DNA from: Calditrichia bacterium
Lineage (GTDB): Bacteria > Calditrichota > Calditrichia > RBG-13-44-9 > J075
Direction of reading: 5' to 3'
Length of the DNA stretch: 64,000 nucleotides
NCBI GenBank assembly: GCA_028284445.1
Contig: JANQRS010000023.1
Location: 101,331 to 165,330, forward strand
Part shown: positions 30,891 to 39,139 of the stretch, one piece after another
Layout of the letters: each line of letters begins with the position of its first letter
How positions within the stretch are numbered: the first letter of the stretch is position 1
Position numbers and translations under genes: made by a program
The notes under the pieces: generated by a model
What the model saw: the letters and a program-made list of their open reading frames with translations, nothing else
What the model was told of the DNA's origin: nothing
Database searches by the model: none

Positions 30891-31040
30891 CTACCTTGTT
30901 TCCTTATGTCCAGTATGCTTATTGCAACGTGAACAAAATTTCTTGAACTCTACCCGCTGGGGGTGCAACCGTTTATTCTTGGTCGTATTATAGTTACGCT
31001 CCTTACAAACAGTGCACTCAAGCGTTATTTTATCTCGCAT
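30891..31040 (-). CDS. rpmG: Large ribosomal subunit protein bL33 (zinc form)
   Basis: A 49-residue 50S protein. It reads [17 protein letters not shown] at the start and contains the Zn-ligand pairs Cys9/Cys12 and Cys36/Cys39 (FCSRC), with a basic middle. It lies between tuf (41 bases) and tRNA-Trp (9 bases), the conserved rpmG-trnW-secE-nusG arrangement. Confidence 0.96.
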   Translation of the reverse strand: MRDKITLECTVCKERNYNTTKNKRLHPQRVEFKKFCSRCNKHTGHKETR

Positions 31041-31081
31041 AATTAAAGCCCCCGCGAAAACAGGTTCTTGTTTTAAATCAA

Positions 31082-32272
31082 CTACTCAATAATTTCAGTT
31101 ACAACACCGGCACCAACCGTACGGCCACCTTCACGAATCGCGAAACGCAATTCTTTTTCAATAGCTACCGGCTTGCCAAGCTCCACTGTCATCACAGTGT
31201 TGTCGCCAGGCATAATCATCTCGGTGCCTTCCGGCAGATGAATTGCGCCAGTTACGTCGGTTGTACGCAGGTAGAACTGCGGGCGATAGTTGGAGAAGAA
31301 CGGGGTATGACGACCACCTTCTTCTTTCTTCAGCACGTATACATTGGCTTTGAACTTGGTGTGCGGAGTAATGGAACCCGGCTTGGCGCAAACCTGACCA
31401 CGCTCCAGCTCTTCCTTATCAACGCCACGCAGCAAGAGACCAACATTGTCACCGGCCATACCCTGATCCAGCAACTTACGGAACATCTCAACACCAGTAC
31501 AAACTGTTTTGCGCTGTGCACCCATACCGATAATTTCAATCTCTTCACCAACATTTACAACACCACGCTCAATACGACCGGTACCAACAGTTCCACGACC
31601 GGTAATACTGAAAACGTCTTCCACCGGCATCAGGAACGGCTTGTCAACATCACGCTCCGGCGTCGGGATATAGCTATCAATCGCCGCAACCAGCTCCTTA
31701 ATACATTCATTGGCTGCCTCGTCGCCCTGATTGCTAAGCGCATTCAATGCACTACCGCGAATTACCGGGATATCGTCACCCGGGAAATCGTAGCTGCTCA
31801 ACAGCTCACGAACTTCCAGCTCAACCAGATCAAGCAATTCTTCGTCGTCTACCTGATCAACCTTATTCAGGAATACCACGATATTCGGCACGTTTACCTG
31901 ACGAGCAAGCAGAATGTGCTCGCGGGTCTGCGGCATCGGACCATCAGCAGCGCTAACAACAAGGATAGCACCATCCATCTGAGCAGCACCGGTAATCATA
32001 TTTTTAATGTAGTCAGCGTGACCAGGACAGTCTACGTGAGCATAGTGACGATTTTCCGACTCATACTCAACGTGCGCCGTTGCAATTGTAATACCACGCT
32101 CACGCTCTTCAGGGGCGTTATCAATACTATCGAAATCACGCTTTTCAGCCAATCCGGCATTTGCCAGATAGGATGTGATTGCCGCAGTAAGAGTTGTCTT
32201 ACCGTGGTCAACGTGCCCGATTGTTCCAACGTTCACGTGGGGTTTGTTTCTTTCAAATTTCGCTTTAGCCAT
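31082..32272 (-). CDS. tuf: Elongation factor Tu
   Basis: The 396-residue GTPase that brings aminoacyl-tRNA to the ribosome. P-loop [14 protein letters not shown], switch region [33 protein letters not shown], and the C-terminal barrels ([36 protein letters not shown]). Intact. It follows four tRNA genes and is the only tuf in the window; the usual copy after fusA is missing. Confidence 0.98.
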   Translation of the reverse strand: MAKAKFERNKPHVNVGTIGHVDHGKTTLTAAITSYLANAGLAEKRDFDSIDNAPEERERGITIATAHVEYESENRHYAHVDCPGHADYIKNMITGAAQMDGAILVVSAADGPMPQTREHILLARQVNVPNIVVFLNKVDQVDDEELLDLVELEVRELLSSYDFPGDDIPVIRGSALNALSNQGDEAANECIKELVAAIDSYIPTPERDVDKPFLMPVEDVFSITGRGTVGTGRIERGVVNVGEEIEIIGMGAQRKTVCTGVEMFRKLLDQGMAGDNVGLLLRGVDKEELERGQVCAKPGSITPHTKFKANVYVLKKEEGGRHTPFFSNYRPQFYLRTTDVTGAIHLPEGTEMIMPGDNTVMTVELGKPVAIEKELRFAIREGGRTVGAGVVTEIIE

Positions 32273-32378
32273 TCAATGGTCCTCCAGAATATTTAATCGA
32301 AATATAGATCCCTAACATTTTATTTGAAGAACTGTCTTCCAAATAGATTTAACTCACATATTTTTGAGCATAAAAAAG

Positions 32379-32451
32379 AGCCCACGAGCGGACTTGAACC
32401 GCTGACCTCGTCCTTACCAAGGACGTGCTCTACCTCCTGAGCTACGTGGGC
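32379..32451 (-). tRNA. tRNA-Thr (GGT anticodon)
   Basis: Cloverleaf with acceptor GCCCACG/CGTGGGC, D stem GCTC/GAGC, anticodon stem CGTCC/GGACG and loop TTGGTAA, anticodon GGT. The 3' CCA is not encoded. It is the last of four tRNAs before tuf. Confidence 0.95.
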
Positions 32452-32515
32452 TGTCGTGGGCTACAACGCAACGGGAAGCAGTCAGAAGGCAAGCGCCTTC
32501 CGCAACTCCCCTATG

Positions 32516-32588
32516 AGCGGGAGACGGGACTCGAACCCGCGACCAACAGCTTGGAAGGCTGTGACTCTACCAGCTGAGTTACTCCCGC
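32516..32588 (-). tRNA. tRNA-Gly (TCC anticodon)
   Basis: Cloverleaf with acceptor GCGGGAG/CTCCCGC, anticodon stem ACAGC/GCTGT, loop CTTCCAA, anticodon TCC. No encoded CCA. The 64-base spacer to the next tRNA includes a partial copy of the tRNA-Thr acceptor end (CGTGGGCT). Confidence 0.95.
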
Positions 32589-32672
32589 TTTTAAATATGT
32601 TTCCCTTTTCCCAATTCCTCGCCCGAATGCCTAGTAGCAAATCGTAAAAACCACACCGAGCTGATGTGTGTG

Positions 32673-32755
32673 TGGGGAGGGGCGGATTCGAACCACCGAA
32701 GGCATGAGCCGGCAGATTTACAGTCTGCTGCGTTTGGCCGCTTCGCTACCTCCCC
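32673..32755 (-). tRNA. tRNA-Tyr (GTA anticodon)
   Basis: An 83-base class II tRNA with acceptor GGGGAGG, anticodon stem GCAGA/TCTGC, loop CTGTAAA, anticodon GTA, and a long variable arm (CCGGCTCATGCCTTCGG). No encoded CCA. Confidence 0.95.
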
Positions 32756-32781
32756 AGGAGATAGACTTCTTACTGCTTGTG

Positions 32782-32854
32782 AGCTGGTGATGGGACTCGA
32801 ACCCGCAACCTGCTGATTACAAATCAGCTGCTCTGCCAATTGAGCTACACCAGC
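32782..32854 (-). tRNA. tRNA-Thr (TGT anticodon)
   Basis: Cloverleaf with acceptor GCTGGTG/CACCAGC, anticodon stem GCTGA/TCAGC, loop TTTGTAA, anticodon TGT. No encoded CCA. It is the first gene of the supercluster. Confidence 0.95.
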
Positions 32855-32875
32855 CAACATAGAAAACAGACCCAT

Positions 32876-32903
32876 AATATAAGGCCTTATTGAGCCAAAA
32901 CAA
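32876..32903 (-). promoter_or_regulatory. Candidate promoter of the tRNA-tuf operon
   Basis: On the minus strand TTGTTT (32903-32898) and TATATT (32881-32876) are 16 bases apart, about 20 bases before tRNA-Thr. An alternative -10, TATTAT, overlaps. An A/T-rich tract (32920-32935) upstream could act as an UP element. Confidence 0.4.
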
Positions 32904-33059
32904 CAAGAATTTAACTTTTTTCTATTTTTTTTCCAGCCTGGCAAAATCGCCACTAAACAAGTAGTTAGAGCGACAATTTCCGATCACTTACCGAAAAAGT
33001 TTTTGTTTTTCCGTACAAAAATCGAGCCAATTCAGAGACCGGCAGACAGTACATTCCAC

Positions 33060-33980
33060 TCATTGAAGACGAATGCGAGGGTCTACCCGCGAATAGACAA
33101 TATCAACAATCAAATTGACCAGAATGTAAATCAGAGCTATCACCAGAATGGTTCCTTGCACCAGTGGATAATCCCGAAGCTTGATACCCGAAATTAGCAG
33201 ACGTCCCACACCGGGATAAGAGAACACCACCTCGGTAATAATCGCTCCGCCGAACAAGGCACCAAGCTGTAAACCAACAATAGTGATCACTGGAATCAGC
33301 ACGTTCTTTAAAGCGTGACGCCAGATAACCTGTCGCTGCGGCAAGCCCTTGGCGCGGGCAGTGCGAATGTAATCCTGATTCATCACCTCGATCATCGAAG
33401 AGCGCACCATTCTGGTGGTAATGGCCGACAGACCGAATCCCATTGTAACTGCCGGCAGCACCAAATGTTTCCAACTGTCCAACCCGGCCACCGGGAACCA
33501 GCTAAGATGATATGCAAAAACCAAAATCAGTAAGGGGCCAAGCCAGAATACCGGCATGCTAATGCCAAGCACTGAAAATCCCAGCGAGAAGAAATCGAGA
33601 AAGCGCCGCTGATGCAAGGCGGAGAATACCCCAAGCGGCAGGGCGATGAGCAATGACACCACCATTGCACAAGTGGCCAGCAACATGGTATTCGGCAGGC
33701 GGCTGCCAATCAGTTCTGCTACCGGACGACGATTTGTAATCGACTCACCAAGGTCTCCTTTTAGCAAGCCGCCCCAAAATTCGAGATATTGCGCCCACAA
33801 AGGCTGGTCAAGCCCCAGCTGAGTGCGCATGGCAGCAACGTCACCAGGCCGGGCGTTTTCACCCAGCATCAACTCTACCGGATCTCCCGGCACCAGATGG
33901 ATAATCAGGAATACAAGGGTAGTGACACCAAGGATGACCGGGATGAGAGTTAAGAGGCGGCGTTTGAGATATGCTTGCAT
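33060..33980 (-). CDS. ABC transporter permease, DppB/OppB/NikB type
   Basis: A 306-residue inner-membrane permease for peptides, nickel or similar solutes. It has the N-terminal motif YLKRRLLTLIPVILGV, LVPGDPVE, six predicted membrane segments, and the EAA loop RTARAKGLPQRQVIWRHALKN, with YPGVGRLL near the end. An upstream ATG at 34049 would add 23 residues not typical of the family. No second permease, ATPase or binding protein adjoins it in the window, so substrate cannot be inferred. Confidence 0.88.
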   Translation of the reverse strand: MQAYLKRRLLTLIPVILGVTTLVFLIIHLVPGDPVELMLGENARPGDVAAMRTQLGLDQPLWAQYLEFWGGLLKGDLGESITNRRPVAELIGSRLPNTMLLATCAMVVSLLIALPLGVFSALHQRRFLDFFSLGFSVLGISMPVFWLGPLLILVFAYHLSWFPVAGLDSWKHLVLPAVTMGFGLSAITTRMVRSSMIEVMNQDYIRTARAKGLPQRQVIWRHALKNVLIPVITIVGLQLGALFGGAIITEVVFSYPGVGRLLISGIKLRDYPLVQGTILVIALIYILVNLIVDIVYSRVDPRIRLQ

Positions 33981-34101
33981 CGTGGCAAAATAATACAATT
34001 TTGCAATGGGTGATATCAATAATTCAACATCATGCTTGGATTTTGGCAATTTGCCGATTAGGATATAAACAACACCTCACAACCAAATCGAAGGCAATCG
34101 C

Positions 34102-34308
34102 ATGCAAAAAGGCTTTATCAAGATGTATGATACGATTAAGGAGTTCGGCTTCATCGTCAATGAAGAGGAAGATGAATTCTTTTTTACCAAACAGGACATT
34201 CACCCTAAGTCGCGCAATATGCCTATACGCGAGGGATTATCCGTTGGCTTCGACATGAAGCGGGAGATGCGGGGCGATCGCGCTATCAACGTACGGATTT
34301 TTCGCTAG
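34102..34308 (+). CDS. Cold-shock-domain protein, divergent
   Basis: A 68-residue protein that aligns with the CspA fold: GFIKMYDTIKEFGFI corresponds to the usual GxVKWFNxxKGFGFI (RNP1), DEFFFTKQDI to the RNP2 strand, and EGLSVGFDMK...GDRAINVRI to the last strands. The Trp and Asn of the first motif and the glycine of KGFGFI are replaced, so nucleic-acid binding may differ. GAAGG lies seven bases before the ATG. It stands alone. Confidence 0.7.
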   Translation: MQKGFIKMYDTIKEFGFIVNEEEDEFFFTKQDIHPKSRNMPIREGLSVGFDMKREMRGDRAINVRIFR

Positions 34309-34370
34309 AGCGCCGGCATGCAAAAAACGAATCGCGCTACCCCCTGCTTTGATGTCCCGGGAACTGTTCA

Positions 34371-35084
34371 ATGAGCCAGAAAGATTTAACGCTTGAAACA
34401 ATTAATCGCCGGGTTGTTGACTGCCGCCTTTGTCCACGTCTGGTGGAATGGCGGGAACAGGTTGCCAGGGAGAAGGTCAAGCGCTTTGCAGATTTTGATT
34501 ATTGGGGAAAGCCGGTACCCTCATTCGGCGTCAAGAATCCTCAGTTGTTGATTGTTGGTTTAGCACCTGCAGCGCATGGCGCGAATCGCACCGGCCGCAT
34601 GTTTACCGGCGATCGAAGCGGCCTTTGGCTCTATCGCGCACTGCATAGAGCGGGCTTTGCCAATCAGGCCGAATCCATTGATCGTCAGGACGGCCTAACG
34701 CTCGACAATTGCTATATCACTGCAGCCTGCCGCTGCGCCCCGCCGGCAAACAAACCCACTCGCGAAGAATTCGAAAATTGTGCCCCATATCTGAAAGAGG
34801 AGATTGGCATCGCTCTTCGGCAATGGCAATCGCAAAATCACCCGGGCGTTATTCTCTGCCTTGGACAATTGGCTTTCCGCCATACCCTTACCGCACTAAC
34901 GGCACATCAATTTGGGCCCTTCCGACCTCGTCCAAAATTTTCCCACGGCGGAGAGATTCGCCTGGATGAAAACAGCTACCTGATTAACTCCTATCACCCC
35001 AGCCAGCAAAACACTTTTACCAAGCGCCTCACCGAAGACATGTTTGATACGGTTTTCCGGAGAGTTCAGGAGATTATTGGGTAA
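34371..35084 (+). CDS. Uracil-DNA glycosylase, family 5 (UdgB-like)
   Basis: A 237-residue base-excision repair enzyme. The N-terminal CRLCPRL (Cys18, Cys21) and later CRCAPP and NC residues supply the 4Fe-4S cluster of families 4 and 5. Motif A reads GLAPAAHGANRTGR, with the catalytic polar residue replaced by Ala as in family 5, and motif B reads SYHPSQQN. Family 5 enzymes remove uracil and some damaged bases. No operon partner is seen. Confidence 0.85.
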   Translation: MSQKDLTLETINRRVVDCRLCPRLVEWREQVAREKVKRFADFDYWGKPVPSFGVKNPQLLIVGLAPAAHGANRTGRMFTGDRSGLWLYRALHRAGFANQAESIDRQDGLTLDNCYITAACRCAPPANKPTREEFENCAPYLKEEIGIALRQWQSQNHPGVILCLGQLAFRHTLTALTAHQFGPFRPRPKFSHGGEIRLDENSYLINSYHPSQQNTFTKRLTEDMFDTVFRRVQEIIG

Positions 35085-35095
35085 GGAGGACAACC

Positions 35096-35121
35096 CGCGG
35101 CAGAGCCTCAGGACGAGAGGT
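35096..35121 (+). repeat. Short intergenic repeat, copy 1
   Basis: A 26-base sequence (CGCGGCAGAGCC, then TCAGGACGAGAGGT) closely matches 52431-52454. It lies in the 171-base gap between the glycosylase and the receptor gene. The rest of that gap shows no clear gene. Confidence 0.6.
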
Positions 35122-35255
35122 CATTGGGTCCAATCGCAAAATCTTTCCAAATTTTGGTGATTTCGGCCAAGAATATGTAAGACAAAAATGAATATCAATC
35201 GACACCGATGATATTGGAAAGGTACTTACGTCGATTTTAACAGCGGAGCGCGGCG

Positions 35256-37949
35256 ATGTTTAAACAATGCCATACTATAACTCTATCATTATTGTTCATT
35301 TTCTCCAGCTTGGGAACAGCACAAGTAGCCAACAGCTGGCCGGCTGGCATGAGAGCGTCCCACCAGGCGTATTTTTCCAGCGATACAGCCAAACAGCAGC
35401 AATCACGCTCCTTCTACTCATTTGGCAATACCGCGAAGAGGGAGGTTCACATTGATGATATCAAGCTCTATGCGGTACGCGGTATAGAAGCAATTGCCGC
35501 GCTGCAGGCAGGCACAATTGGTGAATCAAACAACCTGCACCTGTTTGGCAGTCACACCAACGAAGTCGGCTTCTTCCTGAATGGTAGCAACATCACCCAT
35601 TTAGGAACGGCGGGCAGCGGTATCTACATTATCCCCGAAGCAATAGAAACGATGACTGTTGGCACTATGCCGTTTCGCAGTTCGTTTGGCGGTGTCACCG
35701 GTGGCATTATCAACAGCAATTTGCGAACCGCAGGCAAAGAATGGATTGCAAGCGTACGACAGCGAGCCAGTCACTTCCCCGGCGAAAATGAAAAATTACT
35801 GGGCACTTACTCATACGGTTACTATAGCACGGTAGGAATGATCGGTGGTCCTTTGACGCCAGATAAGAACATCCGCCTGTTTTTGGCAAGCGAATACAAT
35901 CCGGTTCGCGATAACGCGATGAGATTCGTAGAAGGAATTAGAATTGATCAACTCGTCGAGTTTGCACCGTTTAACCAGGATCCCCCACTAACGATCAACA
36001 ATTTTGAATATCAGAGTGGCAATCGCAGTCATACCGAGGCAGATCGCTTTGCGATTAACAGCAATCTGCTCTTCGACTATGACCAGCTAGACCTCCGCCT
36101 GGATTTTGCCTATCTAAACGATCGCCAACAATTCAATGATCGCCCATTCACGTCCATCTTAAACGACCGTCGCGCATACGATGCCCGTCAAAGTTATTTT
36201 GCCGGAGCGGATCTCAATGTTCCGATCGGAGACAAAGTAAGGCTCTATTCCAGACTGAATGTTCTCAATGATTTTATTGAACGTGAGGACGAATTCTTTG
36301 ATGGTAATTATCAATTATGGTATGACAGCACTGCCAATGCGCCACACAGCGACGCCTTTATCAGTCGGTGGCAAGTAGCACCTGGACACAACTTCGCTGG
36401 ATTTCCATTTCAACGAAACGGCACGCCTTATCAAAACCTGTACTTTAAGGCAAAACTGTGCACATGGCAGGCCGACCTTGAGATTGCCTGGCAAGCGAAT
36501 GATCATCACCGGTTATCAGCCGGATTCGATTTACGACAACACCAGCAGCGATTTTATGCGGCACAACCAGGAGCCATCAATCTGCTGGGTTCACTACCTG
36601 CCGGATCAAACTTCGATGATATTTCCGATACGTTGTGGCGAAACCGGGCGAGAGTAGTCAACATTGGCTATGACCCCTTTGGAGAAGAATTCGATTTGGA
36701 AGAAAAAACCCTGGTAAGCGATCCGACCGGTAAACCGCATACCCGCGCTGTCTATCTTCAGGACAAAATGCACTATGGTAAGTTTGAACTGCTGGTTGGT
36801 TGGCGCCTTCAGCAAATAGATGAAGATCGCTACATCTTGCGCGACCCGGCCAATCCCCCGATCGATCTGGAAACAGGCCTGATTCTGCCAGGTGGCTTCA
36901 TTAAAACGGATGCTGCAAGCGACCATTTGTTTCGCCTAAAGGCATTGCTAAACCTTCCCAGTGGCATGACAGCTTACGGGGGATTTGCCCAATTCAGCCA
37001 GTTGACAAACTACCGGCTGTTCGGCTATTCGACCTGGCCGGTAAATTTTACCCCACCGGATTTTTTCGATTTGTCGAGACCAACCCCGTTTCCTGTCCGC
37101 GTACAGGGGGCGGATAACAACTATCGCAGCAACCTGCTCGAGGCTGGCCTCGACCTGGTGCACACAAGCGGCATCTACCGGACAGCTTTGCTATGGAAGC
37201 AGACCGAAGACGGCGATCAAGAGGAATTTGGTGTTAGCGGGCAGCGTTTAACCCTGACTTTGTCATATGATAGCAAACGGCATAGAGGCATTCGCACATC
37301 ACTGCATGCACAATTCATGAATGCCGAAACAGATTATGAACGCTCTTCCCTTTTCAATAACGATATCAACAATTTCACAGTCCCTGAAAATTATCTGCGA
37401 AGATTCAGCAGCGGATTGATGATGGATTATTATTATGATGAGCAGCAATCGATTTCCTGGCTGCGACGTTTTGGCAGCAGCTTGGTATTGACAGGACGTA
37501 GTGGCATCGTCTTTCAAAGTTTATCAGACAATATATCTACTGGTCAATCCGCTGCCTATGAAGGTGGCGTAGATTATATTCTCAATCCATTTACAACACC
37601 ACCGGCCCAGTTTGAAACCGGCCCGGCAATTTTCCAGGCAGACTTAAACATTTACAAGAGTTGGCGATTACAATCCCAGCTGGATTTAACATTCAATATT
37701 AGTGTCATTAATCTGTTCAACCGCCGCAACGTGCTAAATGTTTACCATACTACCGGGAATGCAGACAGTGATGCCTTCGTTACAAGTGAACAATTCGGTA
37801 GAATTGTGGACATAATCGGTGAAGAATATCAGGAGCTATACCATAACATCAACACTCTGAACGGTGAATCATATCTCTATTATCGCGGGCGTGAGTTGTG
37901 GGGGAATCCGCGGCAGATTCTGTTGACGCTCGGGGTAAATTTTCGCTGA
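35256..37949 (+). CDS. TonB-dependent-receptor-like outer membrane protein
   Basis: An 897-residue protein with a signal peptide (residues 1-22). The plug-like region HLFGSHTNEVGFFLNGSNI, PEAIETMTVGTMPFRSSFGG, TGGIINSN resembles receptor plugs (RGGxxNExxxxVDGxxI... GGxTGGxI). The long remainder has alternating, aromatic-rich strands expected of a 22-strand barrel and ends LTLGVNFR. The N-terminal carboxypeptidase-like domain usual in this phylum's receptors is absent and no TonB box is obvious. GGAG lies seven bases before the ATG. No paired lipoprotein adjoins it. Confidence 0.7.
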   Translation: MFKQCHTITLSLLFIFSSLGTAQVANSWPAGMRASHQAYFSSDTAKQQQSRSFYSFGNTAKREVHIDDIKLYAVRGIEAIAALQAGTIGESNNLHLFGSHTNEVGFFLNGSNITHLGTAGSGIYIIPEAIETMTVGTMPFRSSFGGVTGGIINSNLRTAGKEWIASVRQRASHFPGENEKLLGTYSYGYYSTVGMIGGPLTPDKNIRLFLASEYNPVRDNAMRFVEGIRIDQLVEFAPFNQDPPLTINNFEYQSGNRSHTEADRFAINSNLLFDYDQLDLRLDFAYLNDRQQFNDRPFTSILNDRRAYDARQSYFAGADLNVPIGDKVRLYSRLNVLNDFIEREDEFFDGNYQLWYDSTANAPHSDAFISRWQVAPGHNFAGFPFQRNGTPYQNLYFKAKLCTWQADLEIAWQANDHHRLSAGFDLRQHQQRFYAAQPGAINLLGSLPAGSNFDDISDTLWRNRARVVNIGYDPFGEEFDLEEKTLVSDPTGKPHTRAVYLQDKMHYGKFELLVGWRLQQIDEDRYILRDPANPPIDLETGLILPGGFIKTDAASDHLFRLKALLNLPSGMTAYGGFAQFSQLTNYRLFGYSTWPVNFTPPDFFDLSRPTPFPVRVQGADNNYRSNLLEAGLDLVHTSGIYRTALLWKQTEDGDQEEFGVSGQRLTLTLSYDSKRHRGIRTSLHAQFMNAETDYERSSLFNNDINNFTVPENYLRRFSSGLMMDYYYDEQQSISWLRRFGSSLVLTGRSGIVFQSLSDNISTGQSAAYEGGVDYILNPFTTPPAQFETGPAIFQADLNIYKSWRLQSQLDLTFNISVINLFNRRNVLNVYHTTGNADSDAFVTSEQFGRIVDIIGEEYQELYHNINTLNGESYLYYRGRELWGNPRQILLTLGVNFR

Positions 37950-37967
37950 GTGGTCGGAGTAAAGAAT

Positions 37968-37990
37968 ATGACGCAGCGGGGCTGCGTCAT
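37968..37990. terminator. Hairpin between convergent genes
   Basis: A perfect 9-bp stem (37968-37976 with 37982-37990, loop of five) lies in the 47-base gap between the receptor gene and the end of the DUF4442 gene. There is no T run, so its role as a two-way terminator is a guess. Confidence 0.4.
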
Positions 37991-37996
37991 GAGAAA

Positions 37997-38515
37997 TCAC
38001 GCATTAACCGCGGTGCGCACTTTGTCCCAGCGTTTGACTTGCCAATTCACGCGATTGGTCATCAAATGATTTCCATCTGTGTCATGCACTTCTATTTCGG
38101 GCGATACAATAATCGCATCTTCACTTTCCAGCGGCTTTATCACCTGTTCCTGCACCCAATCATCAGGGAGCGTGAAGGTAGCAATTCCATCCATTTTACC
38201 CTGGTAATAGAATTCTACATTCATTGACTGCATAATCAGGCGGTAGCGGGCCGGATCAATCCGCGAAATCAACAGCAGACCGGACGCATATTCTGCGACC
38301 GCTGCCAATCCGCAGGCGTGCAGGCCCTTTAAGTGATTGAGGTTCTTTCGCTGGTAAGGCATGCGTATGACAATCTGGTCATCACTAATCTTGAGAATTT
38401 TGAAGCGATGCGGCCCGTTGAAAGGAATAACCCGCAGCATAATGGTATTCAACAGCCACAAATAAAAGCCACTGCTCTTCGCTTTTTGCAGTATAGGCAA
38501 CAGTCTATTCATCAT
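37997..38515 (-). CDS. DUF4442 hotdog-fold protein (putative thioesterase)
   Basis: A 172-residue protein with the DUF4442 pattern: an N-terminal helix pair (YLWLLNTIMLRVIPFNG), the strand pair VIRMPYQRKNLNHLKGLHACGLAAVAEYASGLL, and VEFYYQGKMDG. The family adopts the hotdog fold of acyl-CoA thioesterases, but substrates are unknown. It follows marC by 34 bases on the same strand, perhaps in one transcript with pepD and marC. Confidence 0.72.
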   Translation of the reverse strand: MMNRLLPILQKAKSSGFYLWLLNTIMLRVIPFNGPHRFKILKISDDQIVIRMPYQRKNLNHLKGLHACGLAAVAEYASGLLLISRIDPARYRLIMQSMNVEFYYQGKMDGIATFTLPDDWVQEQVIKPLESEDAIIVSPEIEVHDTDGNHLMTNRVNWQVKRWDKVRTAVNA

Positions 38516-38549
38516 CTCTCCAGATTGTCAGACATTTAATGTTGCAAAA

Positions 38550-39137
38550 TTAGCCATCCAAAAATGCCTTGATGCCGCCGAGCATCATCTGCACACTGAT
38601 GGTAATCAGAATCATTCCCATCAGCCGTTCAATAGCAACCAATCCGCGCTTACCCAGGAAGCGACTCAAGGCGTTTGCCAGCAGCAGAATCACACCACTC
38701 ACAAACCAGGCAACGGTCAGGGCAATCAACCAATCTTGCCAGCGGCTGGGATCCTGGCTCATCATCAACATCACGGTTGCCATCGCTGAGGGTCCAGCCA
38801 CCAAAGGAATCGCCAGCGGAACAATCAGCGGTTCCCCATCCATTTCCTCTTCACCGCCCCCGCGAAAGCCGGGGAAAATCATGCGCAGGGCAATCAGGAA
38901 GAGAATAATGCCCCCTGCGATGGTCAGCGACGGATCAGAAATCTGCAATGCCTGCAGGACGTAACGACCACCAAAGAGGAAGCCGATCAGCACAAGTAGC
39001 GCAATGATCAACTCGCGCAAGATGATGAACTTGCGGCGCTTTTTCTCAACATTTTTAAGTGTCGACAGAAACACCGGTATATTGCCAACCGGATCCATTA
39101 CCAGGAAGAGCAGGAGCGCTGCTGAGAAAAGCGTCAT
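38550..39137 (-). CDS. MarC/YhgN family inner membrane protein
   Basis: A 195-residue protein with six membrane segments. Family motifs are FLVMDPVGNIPVF at the N-terminus, SLTIAGGIILFLIALRMI, and PLAIPLVAGPSAMATVMLM. Members are widespread and of unknown transport function; the name MarC came from the mar locus but a drug-resistance role is not supported. It follows pepD by two bases with AAAGGGG inside the end of pepD. Confidence 0.88.
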   Translation of the reverse strand: MTLFSAALLLFLVMDPVGNIPVFLSTLKNVEKKRRKFIILRELIIALLVLIGFLFGGRYVLQALQISDPSLTIAGGIILFLIALRMIFPGFRGGGEEEMDGEPLIVPLAIPLVAGPSAMATVMLMMSQDPSRWQDWLIALTVAWFVSGVILLLANALSRFLGKRGLVAIERLMGMILITISVQMMLGGIKAFLDG

Positions 39138-39139
39138 AG

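Noticed and set aside
31238..32296. 352-codon frame opposite tuf
   Set aside because: Antisense shadow of tuf caused by its codon bias.
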